This document shows, piece after piece, positions 1 through 6,480 of a stretch of 7,359 nt of DNA. The notes beneath the pieces were generated by a model. That model was not told the DNA's origin, did no database searches, and worked only from the letters and a program-made list of their open reading frames with translations. Source of the DNA: CAZFAT01 sp964517075 (lineage in GTDB: Bacteria; Acidobacteriota; Vicinamibacteria; Vicinamibacterales; SCN-69-37); NCBI GenBank assembly GCA_964517075.1, contig CAZFAT010000401.1:1-7359 (forward strand). The letters are read 5' to 3'. A program made the position numbers and the translations under genes. How positions within the stretch are numbered: position 1 is the stretch's first letter; each line of letters opens with the position of its first letter.

Positions 1-102
1 GTCTGCCCTCCGGCCCTCAACCGGGGCGGTTGTTACGCGGTCAGTCTAGCAAGCACTATTTGGTGGGGCAAGCAAAAACCATGGCACAACCTGTTGCGGC
101 GC

Positions 103-1740
103 TCACCGGCGCTCGCGGGAGGCGATCAACTGGCCGGCGTCGGCGAAGTAGCCGAGCGCAGCCTGGACCTGGGGATCGATACTGGACAGGTGGCGGCGCG
201 CTTCCGCGATGCCGAACAGGTCCACGTCCACTTCGAACCGCAGCATCGCCCGGATGAAGTCCAGGTCCGTCTTGAACGCCGCCTCGTCGACGCGGACGCG
301 TTCCCTGGTCAGGTACGCCCGGAATTCCTCCACCATGGCGTCGGTCAACTGCCAGCCCGGCGCGACTTTGTAGACGGCGGCTGACTGCGCACCGGGACGG
401 CTGTCGCCCTCCTTGGTGAAGCGCTCGGCAAACCCGACGAACGCCCCGCGGTCGCGGAGGAGCCGCGAGAAGCGCGTCGGGTTGAATCCTTCCACCGCGC
501 CGGCAATCAGGTGGTCCGGTTCGATGCCGCCGCCGCTGTAGACCTTGCGGCCGCTATCGGTGTACATGAGCTGCGATGGCTCGTGGGAGGGCGCGGCGGA
601 TCCGGCGCGATCGGTCTGCGTGTAGAGCACGTAATCGTCGAAGCGGGCGTCCCAGGGCCGCTGAATCATCCGGCCTGACGGGGTGTAGTAACGCCCCGTG
701 GTCAGGGCGAGCCCGGCGTTGTTGCTGATGGGATACACCGACTGCACCAGGGCCTTGCCGAAGGTCGTCTCACCGACGACGAGCCCGCGGTCGTGATCCT
801 GGATGGATCCGGTCACGATCTCCGAGGCGCTCGCGCTCGATCGGTTGACGAGCACGATGAGCGGCAGGGTCGTGTATTCGCCCTGCTCGGTCGCCTTGTA
901 CTCCTCGTTGGCCGAACTGATGCGCCCGCGCGTCTCGACCACCAGTTCTCCGCGCCGGAGGAAGCGGTTCGAGACGGCGATGGCCTGATCGAGCGGCCCG
1001 CCGGGATTCTCGCGCAGATCGAGCAGGAGCTTCTGCATGCCCTCGCGCTTCAGGCGCTCCAGGGCGTCCCCCAGCTCCTGATTCGTGGTCTCCGAGAAGT
1101 CCTGGAGCCGGACGTAGCCGGTCCCCGGCGCGATCATGAACGCCGTGCGGACACTCGGAATCTTGATTTCGTCACGCTCGACCGTCAGCGGGATGAGCTT
1201 CTGGAGGCCCGGGCGGCGGATCGCGATGTCCACGGTGGTGCCCTTGGGGCCCTTCACGCGATTGACGACCTCTTCGATTTCCCAGTCCTTCGCTTCCTCG
1301 GTCCCGACCCGCGCGATGATGTCGCCGCGGCGGATGCCCGCGCGGTAGGCGGGCGAGCCCTCGAAGAGCGAGGCGACGCGGACGTCGCTCCCGACCTTTA
1401 CGATGCTGATGCCGATGCCGTAGTACCGGCCGCCCTGCCGTTCGCGCATGGCCGCGAACTCGCGCGGCGGGAAGAAGCTGGAGTGCGGATCCAGCGTCCG
1501 CAGCATGCCGCTGATCGAGGAGTAGATGAGGCCCTGCGATCCACAGAGGGTCGAGGTCACGCAGATCTCGTCGAGCGGCTCCGCGTAGTCGGTTTCGATC
1601 GCCGCGAGGGCCCGCACGTAGATCTGGCGGCGGGCCTGGGTCCGATCCTGCACGTGCGCCGTGGCCGAACCGAACAGCACACCGCCCGCGATGGACAACG
1701 CCGCGACGATGGCGGCGGATGGAACGGCAACACGTCGCAT
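103..1740 (-). CDS. S41-family C-terminal processing peptidase (CtpA/Prc-like, PDZ-containing)
   Basis: Serine protease of the carboxy-terminal processing family, expected to act on the outer side of the inner membrane on envelope proteins. Numbering is from the ATG at 1738-1740 (545 aa). A short Arg-rich start is followed by a hydrophobic signal or anchor segment (about residues 6-28). Then come a helical N-terminal region with the family motif LDPHSSFF (about 84-91), a PDZ domain (about 105-185) and the S41 catalytic core. The core shows SSASASEI with the probable nucleophile Ser304, and FGKALVQ with the probable general base Lys329 and Gln333. The 25-residue Ser-Lys spacing matches known CTPs. 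About 130 residues of mostly helical, charged sequence follow the core, so the protein is longer than minimal CTPs. Cys60 and Cys66 lie in a small insertion before LDPHSSFF. It is the last gene of the tatA-tatC operon, 18 bases after tatC. A GTG at 1753-1755 would add five residues but overlaps the Shine-Dalgarno. The family is certain; the substrate is unknown. Confidence 0.95.
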   Translation of the reverse strand: MRRVAVPSAAIVAALSIAGGVLFGSATAHVQDRTQARRQIYVRALAAIETDYAEPLDEICVTSTLCGSQGLIYSSISGMLRTLDPHSSFFPPREFAAMRERQGGRYYGIGISIVKVGSDVRVASLFEGSPAYRAGIRRGDIIARVGTEEAKDWEIEEVVNRVKGPKGTTVDIAIRRPGLQKLIPLTVERDEIKIPSVRTAFMIAPGTGYVRLQDFSETTNQELGDALERLKREGMQKLLLDLRENPGGPLDQAIAVSNRFLRRGELVVETRGRISSANEEYKATEQGEYTTLPLIVLVNRSSASASEIVTGSIQDHDRGLVVGETTFGKALVQSVYPISNNAGLALTTGRYYTPSGRMIQRPWDARFDDYVLYTQTDRAGSAAPSHEPSQLMYTDSGRKVYSGGGIEPDHLIAGAVEGFNPTRFSRLLRDRGAFVGFAERFTKEGDSRPGAQSAAVYKVAPGWQLTDAMVEEFRAYLTRERVRVDEAAFKTDLDFIRAMLRFEVDVDLFGIAEARRHLSSIDPQVQAALGYFADAGQLIASRERR

Positions 1741-1747
1741 GGCAGGT

Positions 1748-1752
1748 CTCCT
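1748..1752 (-). promoter_or_regulatory. Ribosome binding site of the S41 peptidase gene
   Basis: On the minus strand AGGAG lies seven bases before the ATG at 1738-1740. It falls inside the alternative GTG-initiated extension, so it supports the ATG as the real start. It sits between the tatC stop and the protease start, as expected for independent initiation inside an operon. Confidence 0.75.
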
Positions 1753-1758
1753 CACGGG

Positions 1759-2556
1759 TCAGTCCTCAACGCGCTTCTTGGCAAACAGCCAGGCCACGCC
1801 GATGCTCACGACGTAGAGCGCCACCATGGGCGCCGAAAACACCATCAGCGTGACGGGATCGCCGCTCGGCGTGATGATCGCGGCGGCAATGACGATGAAC
1901 AGGACGGCGTACTTGAACTTGACGATCAGGAACCGTGCGGAGATCAGGCCGAACCGCGCCAGCCAGAACACCATCACCGGCATCTGGAACGCCAGGCCGA
2001 GGCCGAGGAGCACCCGGACGTAGAGCGAAAAGGCCACGTCGATCTGCGGCAGGAACTGCACGTTGTCCCGAGCGTAGCTGGCGAAGAAGCGCCACATCGC
2101 CGGATAGCCCGCGACGTGCGCGAAGTACGCGCCGGCGAAGAACAACATCGAGGAAAAGAACACGAACGGCAGCACGACGCGCTTCTCGCGCGCGTACAGG
2201 CCCGGCGCGACGAACAGCCAGACCTGGGAAAAGATGAACGGGGCGGCGATGATCACCGCGGCCAGAGCCGAGAGCTTCAGGCTGAACATGAAGCCGGCCA
2301 TGGGCTGCGTGAACACGAGCTGGCCGCCGTACGAGCTGAAGTAGTTGATATAGAACTCGTAGAGCCGGTCCCACGAGTAGAACGTCACGGCGCAGCAGGC
2401 CAGCACCGCGTAGAGCGAATAGAGGATGCGCCGGCGCAGCTCATCCAGGTGATCGAGGAAGCTCATCCGCGATCGGGATTCGGCCACCTCCTCGGCGGTT
2501 TCGAACTCGCCGGTCGCGGAGAGGGCCGGACCGGCGGAACTGGATGGCGACGTCAT
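1759..2556 (-). CDS. tatC: Sec-independent protein translocase subunit TatC
   Basis: Polytopic inner-membrane core of the twin-arginine translocase. It recognises twin-arginine signal peptides and recruits TatA to move folded proteins across the membrane. The 265-aa protein begins with a roughly 30-residue Ser/Glu-rich cytoplasmic extension. The classic TatC entry MSFLDHLDELRRRI follows (residues 31-44), leading into the first membrane helix (about 45-62). The family hallmark FTQPMAGFMFSLK is at about 83-95. Further hydrophobic segments follow, including ones near 98-120, 130-150 and 180-245, consistent with the six-helix fold. The tail is basic (AKKRVED). The start at 2556 has only a weak AGGG-type ribosome site, and Met31 (codon 2464-2466) has none, so I kept the longer form. 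It lies 30 bases downstream of tatA and 18 bases upstream of the S41 protease in one operon. Identification is firm; only the exact start is open. Confidence 0.97.
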   Translation of the reverse strand: MTSPSSSAGPALSATGEFETAEEVAESRSRMSFLDHLDELRRRILYSLYAVLACCAVTFYSWDRLYEFYINYFSSYGGQLVFTQPMAGFMFSLKLSALAAVIIAAPFIFSQVWLFVAPGLYAREKRVVLPFVFFSSMLFFAGAYFAHVAGYPAMWRFFASYARDNVQFLPQIDVAFSLYVRVLLGLGLAFQMPVMVFWLARFGLISARFLIVKFKYAVLFIVIAAAIITPSGDPVTLMVFSAPMVALYVVSIGVAWLFAKKRVED

Positions 2557-2586
2557 CGGGCTCGGACCCTGTCAGCGACCACCGTC

Positions 2587-2979
2587 TCAGCCGTGCTGGC
2601 CGCGGGCGACGGTCTCGGGCTCGGGCGAGGGCGCGCTCTCCGCGGGCGGTTGGTCCGCGCTGTCGTCCGAGGCCACGGCGCCCACACGATAATCGTCGTG
2701 CGGCAGGTCGTCGGGGGAGGAGCCGTCGGCGTAGTCGTCCTCGGGAGCGCCGGAGTCGGTGGTCGGGGGGATGACGGCCGGCGACTTGGCGACCGCCGCG
2801 CGGCGGTCCTCGGCCTGGATCTCCTCGTCCAGCGTGCTGCGCAGTTCGTTCGAGGCGCGCTTGAATTCCGACAGGCTCTTGCCGAGCGATCGCCCCAATT
2901 CGGGCAGTTTCCGCGGGCCGAACACGACGAGCGCGACCACGAAAATGATGATGAGTTCAGGAACACCCAGCGGACCCAT
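2587..2979 (-). CDS. tatA: Twin-arginine translocase TatA/TatE-family subunit
   Basis: Pore-forming or membrane-thinning partner of TatC. The 130-aa product has a single N-terminal membrane helix (about residues 5-20) with PELI near its start. The family hallmark FGPRKLPELGRSLG follows (20-33), then an amphipathic helix running to about residue 60 (SLSEFKRASNELRSTL). The rest (about 65-130) is low-complexity, acidic and proline-rich, as in many TatA/TatB tails. FGP and LPELGR favour TatA, while Glu8 at the helix entrance is a residue often seen in TatB. As no second TatA/B gene is in the window, the protein may serve both roles. The ATG at 2977-2979 was chosen because translation from there begins directly with the family N-terminus and is preceded by a good AAGGAG; the open frame running upstream to 3189 encodes nothing recognisable. 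It is the first gene of the leftward operon tatA-tatC-S41 protease. Confidence 0.95.
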   Translation of the reverse strand: MGPLGVPELIIIFVVALVVFGPRKLPELGRSLGKSLSEFKRASNELRSTLDEEIQAEDRRAAVAKSPAVIPPTTDSGAPEDDYADGSSPDDLPHDDYRVGAVASDDSADQPPAESAPSPEPETVARGQHG

Positions 2980-2986
2980 TAGCGCG

Positions 2987-2992
2987 CTCCTT
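2987..2992 (-). promoter_or_regulatory. Ribosome binding site of tatA
   Basis: Minus-strand AAGGAG lies seven bases before the ATG at 2977-2979. It decides the tatA start against an in-frame upstream extension reaching 3189. Confidence 0.8.
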
Positions 2993-3012
2993 ACATGGTA
3001 AGAGACCCCCCA

Positions 3013-3018
3013 AGTATA
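3013..3018 (-). promoter_or_regulatory. Candidate -10 element for the tatA-tatC-protease operon
   Basis: TATACT on the minus strand lies 33 bases upstream of the tatA start codon, in an otherwise GC-rich stretch. It matches five of six positions of the sigma-70 -10 consensus and would give a short leader of about 27 bases that includes the ribosome site. No TTGACA-like -35 is visible at 16-18 bases spacing, so this rests on the -10 alone. Confidence 0.3.
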
Positions 3019-3060
3019 CCGTGACTGAGGCCGCCGTCCGGCCTCCCGGCGGGGCGAAAA

Positions 3061-3073
3061 ACGGGAAACCCGT
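3061..3073. repeat. Short perfect inverted repeat in the divergent control region
   Basis: ACGGG-AAA-CCCGT forms a 5-bp perfect stem with a 3-base spacer. It is flanked by an A run on its left and a T-rich stretch (GTGTTTT) on its right. It could be a small hairpin in a leader transcript or a half-site pair for a regulator. A terminator would be oddly placed between divergent genes unless it attenuates one of them. The repeat is directly visible; its function is a guess. Confidence 0.35.
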
Positions 3074-3208
3074 GTGTTTTGTTGGCTTTGTCCCCAGATT
3101 CGAGCCCGAACCCGCTGCTGGGTCATTTCCGGGTGTACTTGTTGCATGGTTGGTCGTACTATGCTCCGTGGTGGTGTTCCCCCCATCACTCACAGACTGG
3201 ACAGCCGT

Positions 3209-4942
3209 ATGAGACCCTTTGCAGTGATCCTCCTCGTCACGGCCCTTGGCGCCACGGACGTGTACGCTCAGACGCCGCAGACCCCTCCGGAGCCGGACAC
3301 CCGACCTGCCCTGACCACCGCCTCCGGAACGACCGGCATCTGGTTCGTTCCCACCGGCGAAGTGCTACCGTCCGGCCGCTGGTCGCTCTCGCTGTACCGG
3401 ACGAACATGGACGACGGCCAGGGCTTTACCGACATCTCCACATTCCCGCTGACGTTCGCGGTCGGCCTGGGCGATCGGGCCGAGCTGTTCGGCAGTTGGT
3501 CGCTCGTCACGCGCATCGATCGCGACACCCGGCCCCTCTTTTTCACTAGCACACCCACCACGGTCGACAGCGGCTCGGGCGGCGGGATTGTCGTGGACTA
3601 CCCGCTCGTGCGGCAGGGCTGGAGCGGCAACAAGCTCGGGGATCTGCGGCTGGGCGGCAAGGTGAGCTTCACGCCCAACCCGGGTCCGGTCGCGGTGGCC
3701 GCCCGTGCCATGGTCAAGCTGCCAGTGGGCGACGAGGACAGCGGCGCGTCCAGCGGCAAGGCCGACTTTGCCGTGGATGGCATCGTCTCGGGCGAGAACG
3801 CCGCCGTCGAGCTCTCGGGCTACGTCGGCATCATGGTGCGCGGCGAACCCTCCGGGTTTCAGCTCACCAACGGCTTGCGCTGGGGCCTGGGCGCGGCCTT
3901 CCCACCGCGCTCCAACCTCATCGTGACGGCTGAACTCTTCGGTGAGCGGTACTTCGACGACACCATCACGGCGCCGGCGAGCCTGACGGGCGTGGATGGA
4001 TCCGCCGCCCCCACGAGTACGCGCATCAAGAATCCCGTCGTGACATCGATTGGACTGACGTGGCGGGCACAGAACGGGTTCTTCATCGGCGCGGCCGGGA
4101 GCTGGAACCTGAACATGAAGGGGCGGGACGATGCGGCGGCGGGCTGCCCCGCGGCCGGTCCGTGCCCGACGGAACTCCTGGCGCCTTTCGAGAACGAACC
4201 CAGTGACGACAAGGACCTTCAGGTGCGGATCGGCTTCCACCCCGGCGCCCGGAGCCGGCGCGCCGCACCGCCCGTGGAGCCCGTCGTGACACCGCCCCCG
4301 CCCCCGCCGCCCCCACCACCGGCGAACCGCCCGCCCACCGTGAAGGCGGCCTGTGATCCGTGCACCGTGGAGATCGGCAAGGCCGCCACGGTGACGGCCG
4401 ACGCACAGGATCCCGATGGCGATCCGCTGACCTATCAGTGGACCGCAAAGGGAGGCACGCTCGCTGCGCCGACGAACCGGCAGTCATCGTGGACGGCGCC
4501 GATGCAGGAAGGGCCCGTGCCCTTCACCGTGCAGGTCGCCGACGGCCGCGGTGGCACCGCGCAGGCGGCGGTCACCATCCAGGTCGTCCGGCCGGCCGTG
4601 AAGCAGTACACGTTCGAGGATGTGCACTTCGAGTTCGACCGCCACACGCTCCGTCAGGACGCCTTGCAGGTCCTCGACGGCGCCATCGCGGCGATGAAGG
4701 AAAACGCCACGCTGCAGCTGCAGATCGAAGGGCACACGTGCAACATTGGGACGGCGGAATACAACCTGGCGCTGGGCGAGCGCCGTGCCGGCAGCGTGCG
4801 CGACTACCTCATCTCTCGCGGGGTCGCCGCCAACCGCCTGACGTCGGTCAGCTACGGCGAGGAGCGGCCGCGGCACGACAACGGACGCGAGGAAACGCGG
4901 CGACTCAATCGTCGCGCGGCCCTCACCGTCAGGCTGCAGTAA
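3209..4942 (+). CDS. OmpA-family outer-membrane/peptidoglycan-linking protein with PKD-like domain
   Basis: Probable envelope protein anchoring the outer membrane to peptidoglycan. The 577-aa product starts with a signal peptide (residues 1-20, VLLV-type core ending in VYA before Gln21). Residues about 35-345 alternate hydrophobic and polar residues with Gly/aromatic strands (for example GIWFVPTG and WRAQNGFFIGAAGSW), resembling a beta-barrel or barrel-like outer-membrane domain. A run of ten prolines (362-371) follows, then a PKD/Ig-like domain (about 375-461) with DPDGDPLTYQW. An OmpA/Pal C-terminal domain (about 466-577) has FEFDRHTL, IEGHT, YNLALGERRA and LNRRA. The Asp normally after GHT is Cys511. 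Cys pairs also occur at 313/319 and 382/385. The ATG at 3209-3211 was chosen because it begins a clean signal peptide; upstream in-frame starts (3074 and 3161) would bury it, although no strong Shine-Dalgarno precedes 3209. It is monocistronic, divergent from tatA and convergent with proS. Domain calls are solid for OmpA, good for PKD and inferred for the barrel. Confidence 0.9.
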   Translation: MRPFAVILLVTALGATDVYAQTPQTPPEPDTRPALTTASGTTGIWFVPTGEVLPSGRWSLSLYRTNMDDGQGFTDISTFPLTFAVGLGDRAELFGSWSLVTRIDRDTRPLFFTSTPTTVDSGSGGGIVVDYPLVRQGWSGNKLGDLRLGGKVSFTPNPGPVAVAARAMVKLPVGDEDSGASSGKADFAVDGIVSGENAAVELSGYVGIMVRGEPSGFQLTNGLRWGLGAAFPPRSNLIVTAELFGERYFDDTITAPASLTGVDGSAAPTSTRIKNPVVTSIGLTWRAQNGFFIGAAGSWNLNMKGRDDAAAGCPAAGPCPTELLAPFENEPSDDKDLQVRIGFHPGARSRRAAPPVEPVVTPPPPPPPPPPANRPPTVKAACDPCTVEIGKAATVTADAQDPDGDPLTYQWTAKGGTLAAPTNRQSSWTAPMQEGPVPFTVQVADGRGGTAQAAVTIQVVRPAVKQYTFEDVHFEFDRHTLRQDALQVLDGAIAAMKENATLQLQIEGHTCNIGTAEYNLALGERRAGSVRDYLISRGVAANRLTSVSYGEERPRHDNGREETRRLNRRAALTVRLQ

Positions 4943-4953
4943 GGGAGCTCACG

Positions 4954-5003
4954 CTGGTCAGCTTTGAGCTTGGGCTCATCGCTCATCGCTCATAGCTGAC
5001 CAG
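4954..5003. terminator. Long inverted repeat between convergent genes, candidate bidirectional terminator
   Basis: CTGGTCAGCT (4954-4963) and AGCTGACCAG (4994-5003) are perfect reverse complements. After a single T/T mismatch the stem continues with TGAGC (4965-4969) against GCTCA (4988-4992), giving 15 pairs around an 18-base loop. It begins 11 bases after the stop of the OmpA-like gene and ends 6 bases before the proS stop, so it would appear at the 3' end of both messages. No T run follows on either side, so it is not a textbook intrinsic terminator. It may instead be a 3'-end stabilising hairpin or a dispersed palindromic repeat. Confidence 0.6.
4974..4994. repeat. Three tandem heptamers GCTCAT(C/A)
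   Basis: GCTCATC, GCTCATC and GCTCATA run head to tail inside the loop and right arm of the inverted repeat. Any of the three GCTCA units could pair with TGAGC at 4965-4969, but only the last one keeps the outer 10-bp stem in register. The tandem array suggests slippage or membership in a repeated element. Confidence 0.75.
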
Positions 5004-5009
5004 TGGCAC

Positions 5010-6473
5010 CTAGTACGCTTTCGCGAACCAGGCCTTGACCCCGGAGGGCTGCTGACACTTCACGCAGTGGCCCGGCACCGGAGGTTCGGCGAGCGGGATG
5101 TTGCGAAGCGTCGCCTGCGTCTCGGCCTTGATCGTCGCTTCACACTCCGCCCGCCCGCACCACGACGCCACGACGAATCCGGGCCGGCCTTCCATGGCGG
5201 TCCGAAACTCCTCCCACGTGTCGACACGCGTGGTGTGACTCTCGCGGAACGCGCGCGCACGCGCGAGCAGGTCCCCCTGGATCTGATCGAGTAGTGCCGG
5301 CACGCGCGCGGCCAGATCCGCCATCGGAATCGGCGCCTTCTCGCGCGTGTCGCGACGGGCCGACATCACCTGCGCCTTCTCGAGATCCTTGGGCCCAATC
5401 TCGAGCCGCAGGGGAACGCCGCGCAACTCCCATTCGGCAAACTTCCAGCCGGGTGAGTTTTCCTCGCTGGCGTCGAGCTTCACCCGGACGCCCGCGGCCG
5501 TCAGTTCATCGCGGATGGCTTCAGCTCGCGGCAGGACGGTATCCTTCCAGTTCCCGCGCGGAATCGGCACGATGACGACCTGATGCGGCGCGACGCGCGG
5601 CGGCAGCACGAGGCCGCTGTCGTCGCCATGCGTCATGATGACGGCGCCCACCAGCCGCGTCGAGACGCCCCAGGACGTCGTCCAGGCGTGCTGCAGCACC
5701 TTGTCGCGGCCCTGGAACTGGATCTCGAACGCCCGCGAGAAGTTCTGCCCGAGGTTGTGCGACGTGCCGGCCTGCAGGGCCCGCCCGTCGCGCATCAGGG
5801 CTTCGATGGAGTAGGTCCGCGCCGCGCCGGCGAACTTCTCGCTCTCGCTCTTGGCACCGTCCACGACCGGCATCGCCATCTCGGTCTCGCAGAACTCCTT
5901 GTAGAGCGCGAGGATCTTGAGCGTCTCGGCCTCCGCCTCCTCGGGCGTCTCGTGCGCGGTGTGTCCCTCCTGCCAGAGAAACTCCGTGGTGCGCAGGAAG
6001 GGACGCGTGACTTTCTCCCACCGGACGACATTCGCCCACTGATTGACGAGCACCGGCAGGTCCCGCCAGGACTGAATCCACTTCGCGTACATCGTCCCGA
6101 CGATCACTTCCGAGGTGGGCCGGACGACCAGCCGCTCCTCCAGTTCCTCGTCCCCGCCGCGCGTCACCCAGGCCACCTCCGGCGCGAAGCCCTCGACGTG
6201 CTCCTTCTCCCGGTTCAGCAGACTCTCGGGAATGAAGAGCGGAAAGTAGGCGTTGACGTGTCCGGTGGCCTTGAAACGGGCGTCGAGCAGACGCTGGATA
6301 TGTTCCCAGATCGCGTAGCCGTAGGGCCGGATGACCATGCAGCCCTTGACGGGTGTGTAGTCGGCCAGTTCGGCGCGCCGCACCACGTCGAGGTACCAAC
6401 GGGAGAAGTCCTCGGATTGCGGCGTGATCTCGGTGACGAACGCGTCTTTCTTCTGGTCCTTCTGGTCGGCCAA
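5010..6473 (-). CDS. proS: Proline--tRNA ligase, eukaryote/archaeal-type (class II)
   Basis: Cytoplasmic enzyme that activates proline with ATP and charges tRNA-Pro. Numbering is from the TTG at 6471-6473 (487 aa, close to the usual 480 of this subtype). It lacks the long editing insertion (INS) of the classical E. coli-type enzyme. Motif 1 is around GCMVIRPYGYAIWEHIQ (44-60). The proline-binding RPTSE is at 118-122. Motif 2 is RWEKVTRPFLRTTEFLWQEG (151-170). Motif 3 is HGDDSGLVLPPRVAP (282-296), followed by the anticodon-binding domain (about 297-400). The C-terminal module has four cysteines (439, 444, 470, 473) spaced like the zinc site of Thermus-type ProRS, and the chain ends in Ala-Tyr, as is typical of this subtype. 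The TTG is chosen because AGGAG stands seven bases before it; a GTG at 6516-6518 would add 15 residues, overlap nadB by 23 bases and has no good ribosome site. It is the second gene after nadB. Confidence 0.96.
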   Translation of the reverse strand: MADQKDQKKDAFVTEITPQSEDFSRWYLDVVRRAELADYTPVKGCMVIRPYGYAIWEHIQRLLDARFKATGHVNAYFPLFIPESLLNREKEHVEGFAPEVAWVTRGGDEELEERLVVRPTSEVIVGTMYAKWIQSWRDLPVLVNQWANVVRWEKVTRPFLRTTEFLWQEGHTAHETPEEAEAETLKILALYKEFCETEMAMPVVDGAKSESEKFAGAARTYSIEALMRDGRALQAGTSHNLGQNFSRAFEIQFQGRDKVLQHAWTTSWGVSTRLVGAVIMTHGDDSGLVLPPRVAPHQVVIVPIPRGNWKDTVLPRAEAIRDELTAAGVRVKLDASEENSPGWKFAEWELRGVPLRLEIGPKDLEKAQVMSARRDTREKAPIPMADLAARVPALLDQIQGDLLARARAFRESHTTRVDTWEEFRTAMEGRPGFVVASWCGRAECEATIKAETQATLRNIPLAEPPVPGHCVKCQQPSGVKAWFAKAY

Positions 6474-6480
6474 ACGCGAC

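Larger units (their letters stand above)
2980..3208. promoter_or_regulatory. Divergent intergenic control region between tatA and the OmpA-like gene
   Basis: These 229 bases separate two divergently transcribed genes and must hold promoters for both. Part of the stretch (about 3060-3165) is less GC-rich than its surroundings, as promoter DNA often is. Seen in it are the tatA ribosome site, a TATACT candidate -10 for the leftward operon, and a short perfect inverted repeat at 3061-3073. A weak rightward -10-like TACTAT lies at 3157-3162, with no clear -35. Open frames crossing the region on both strands show no recognisable protein. Confidence 0.6.

Noticed and set aside
1..102. Possible tRNA, terminator or gene end at the left edge
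   Set aside because: I could not fold a tRNA cloverleaf, the only stems are about 4 bp, and no frame shows recognisable protein sequence; nothing is supportable.
793..2982. A 729-codon open frame on the plus strand antisense to the protease, tatC and tatA
   Set aside because: It crosses three well-supported genes on the other strand. Its translation is rich in Arg, His, Asp and Gly with no recognisable domain, as expected for a stop-poor antisense frame in GC-rich coding DNA.
2980..3189. N-terminal extension of tatA
   Set aside because: The extra 70 residues match nothing, precede the conserved TatA N-terminus and are contradicted by the AAGGAG seven bases before the ATG at 2977-2979.
3074..3208. 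Upstream starts (3074 and 3161) for the OmpA-like protein
   Set aside because: They would put up to 45 unrelated residues before a well-formed signal peptide, and no good ribosome site stands before either.
3365..4240. A 291-codon minus-strand frame antisense to the OmpA-like gene
   Set aside because: The sense frame has a signal peptide and clear domains; the antisense frame has none.
4281..4325. GC-rich repeat at the proline run as a possible microsatellite or recombination site
   Set aside because: It is a coding run of ten proline codons using a mix of CCG, CCC and CCA, best explained as a rigid linker.
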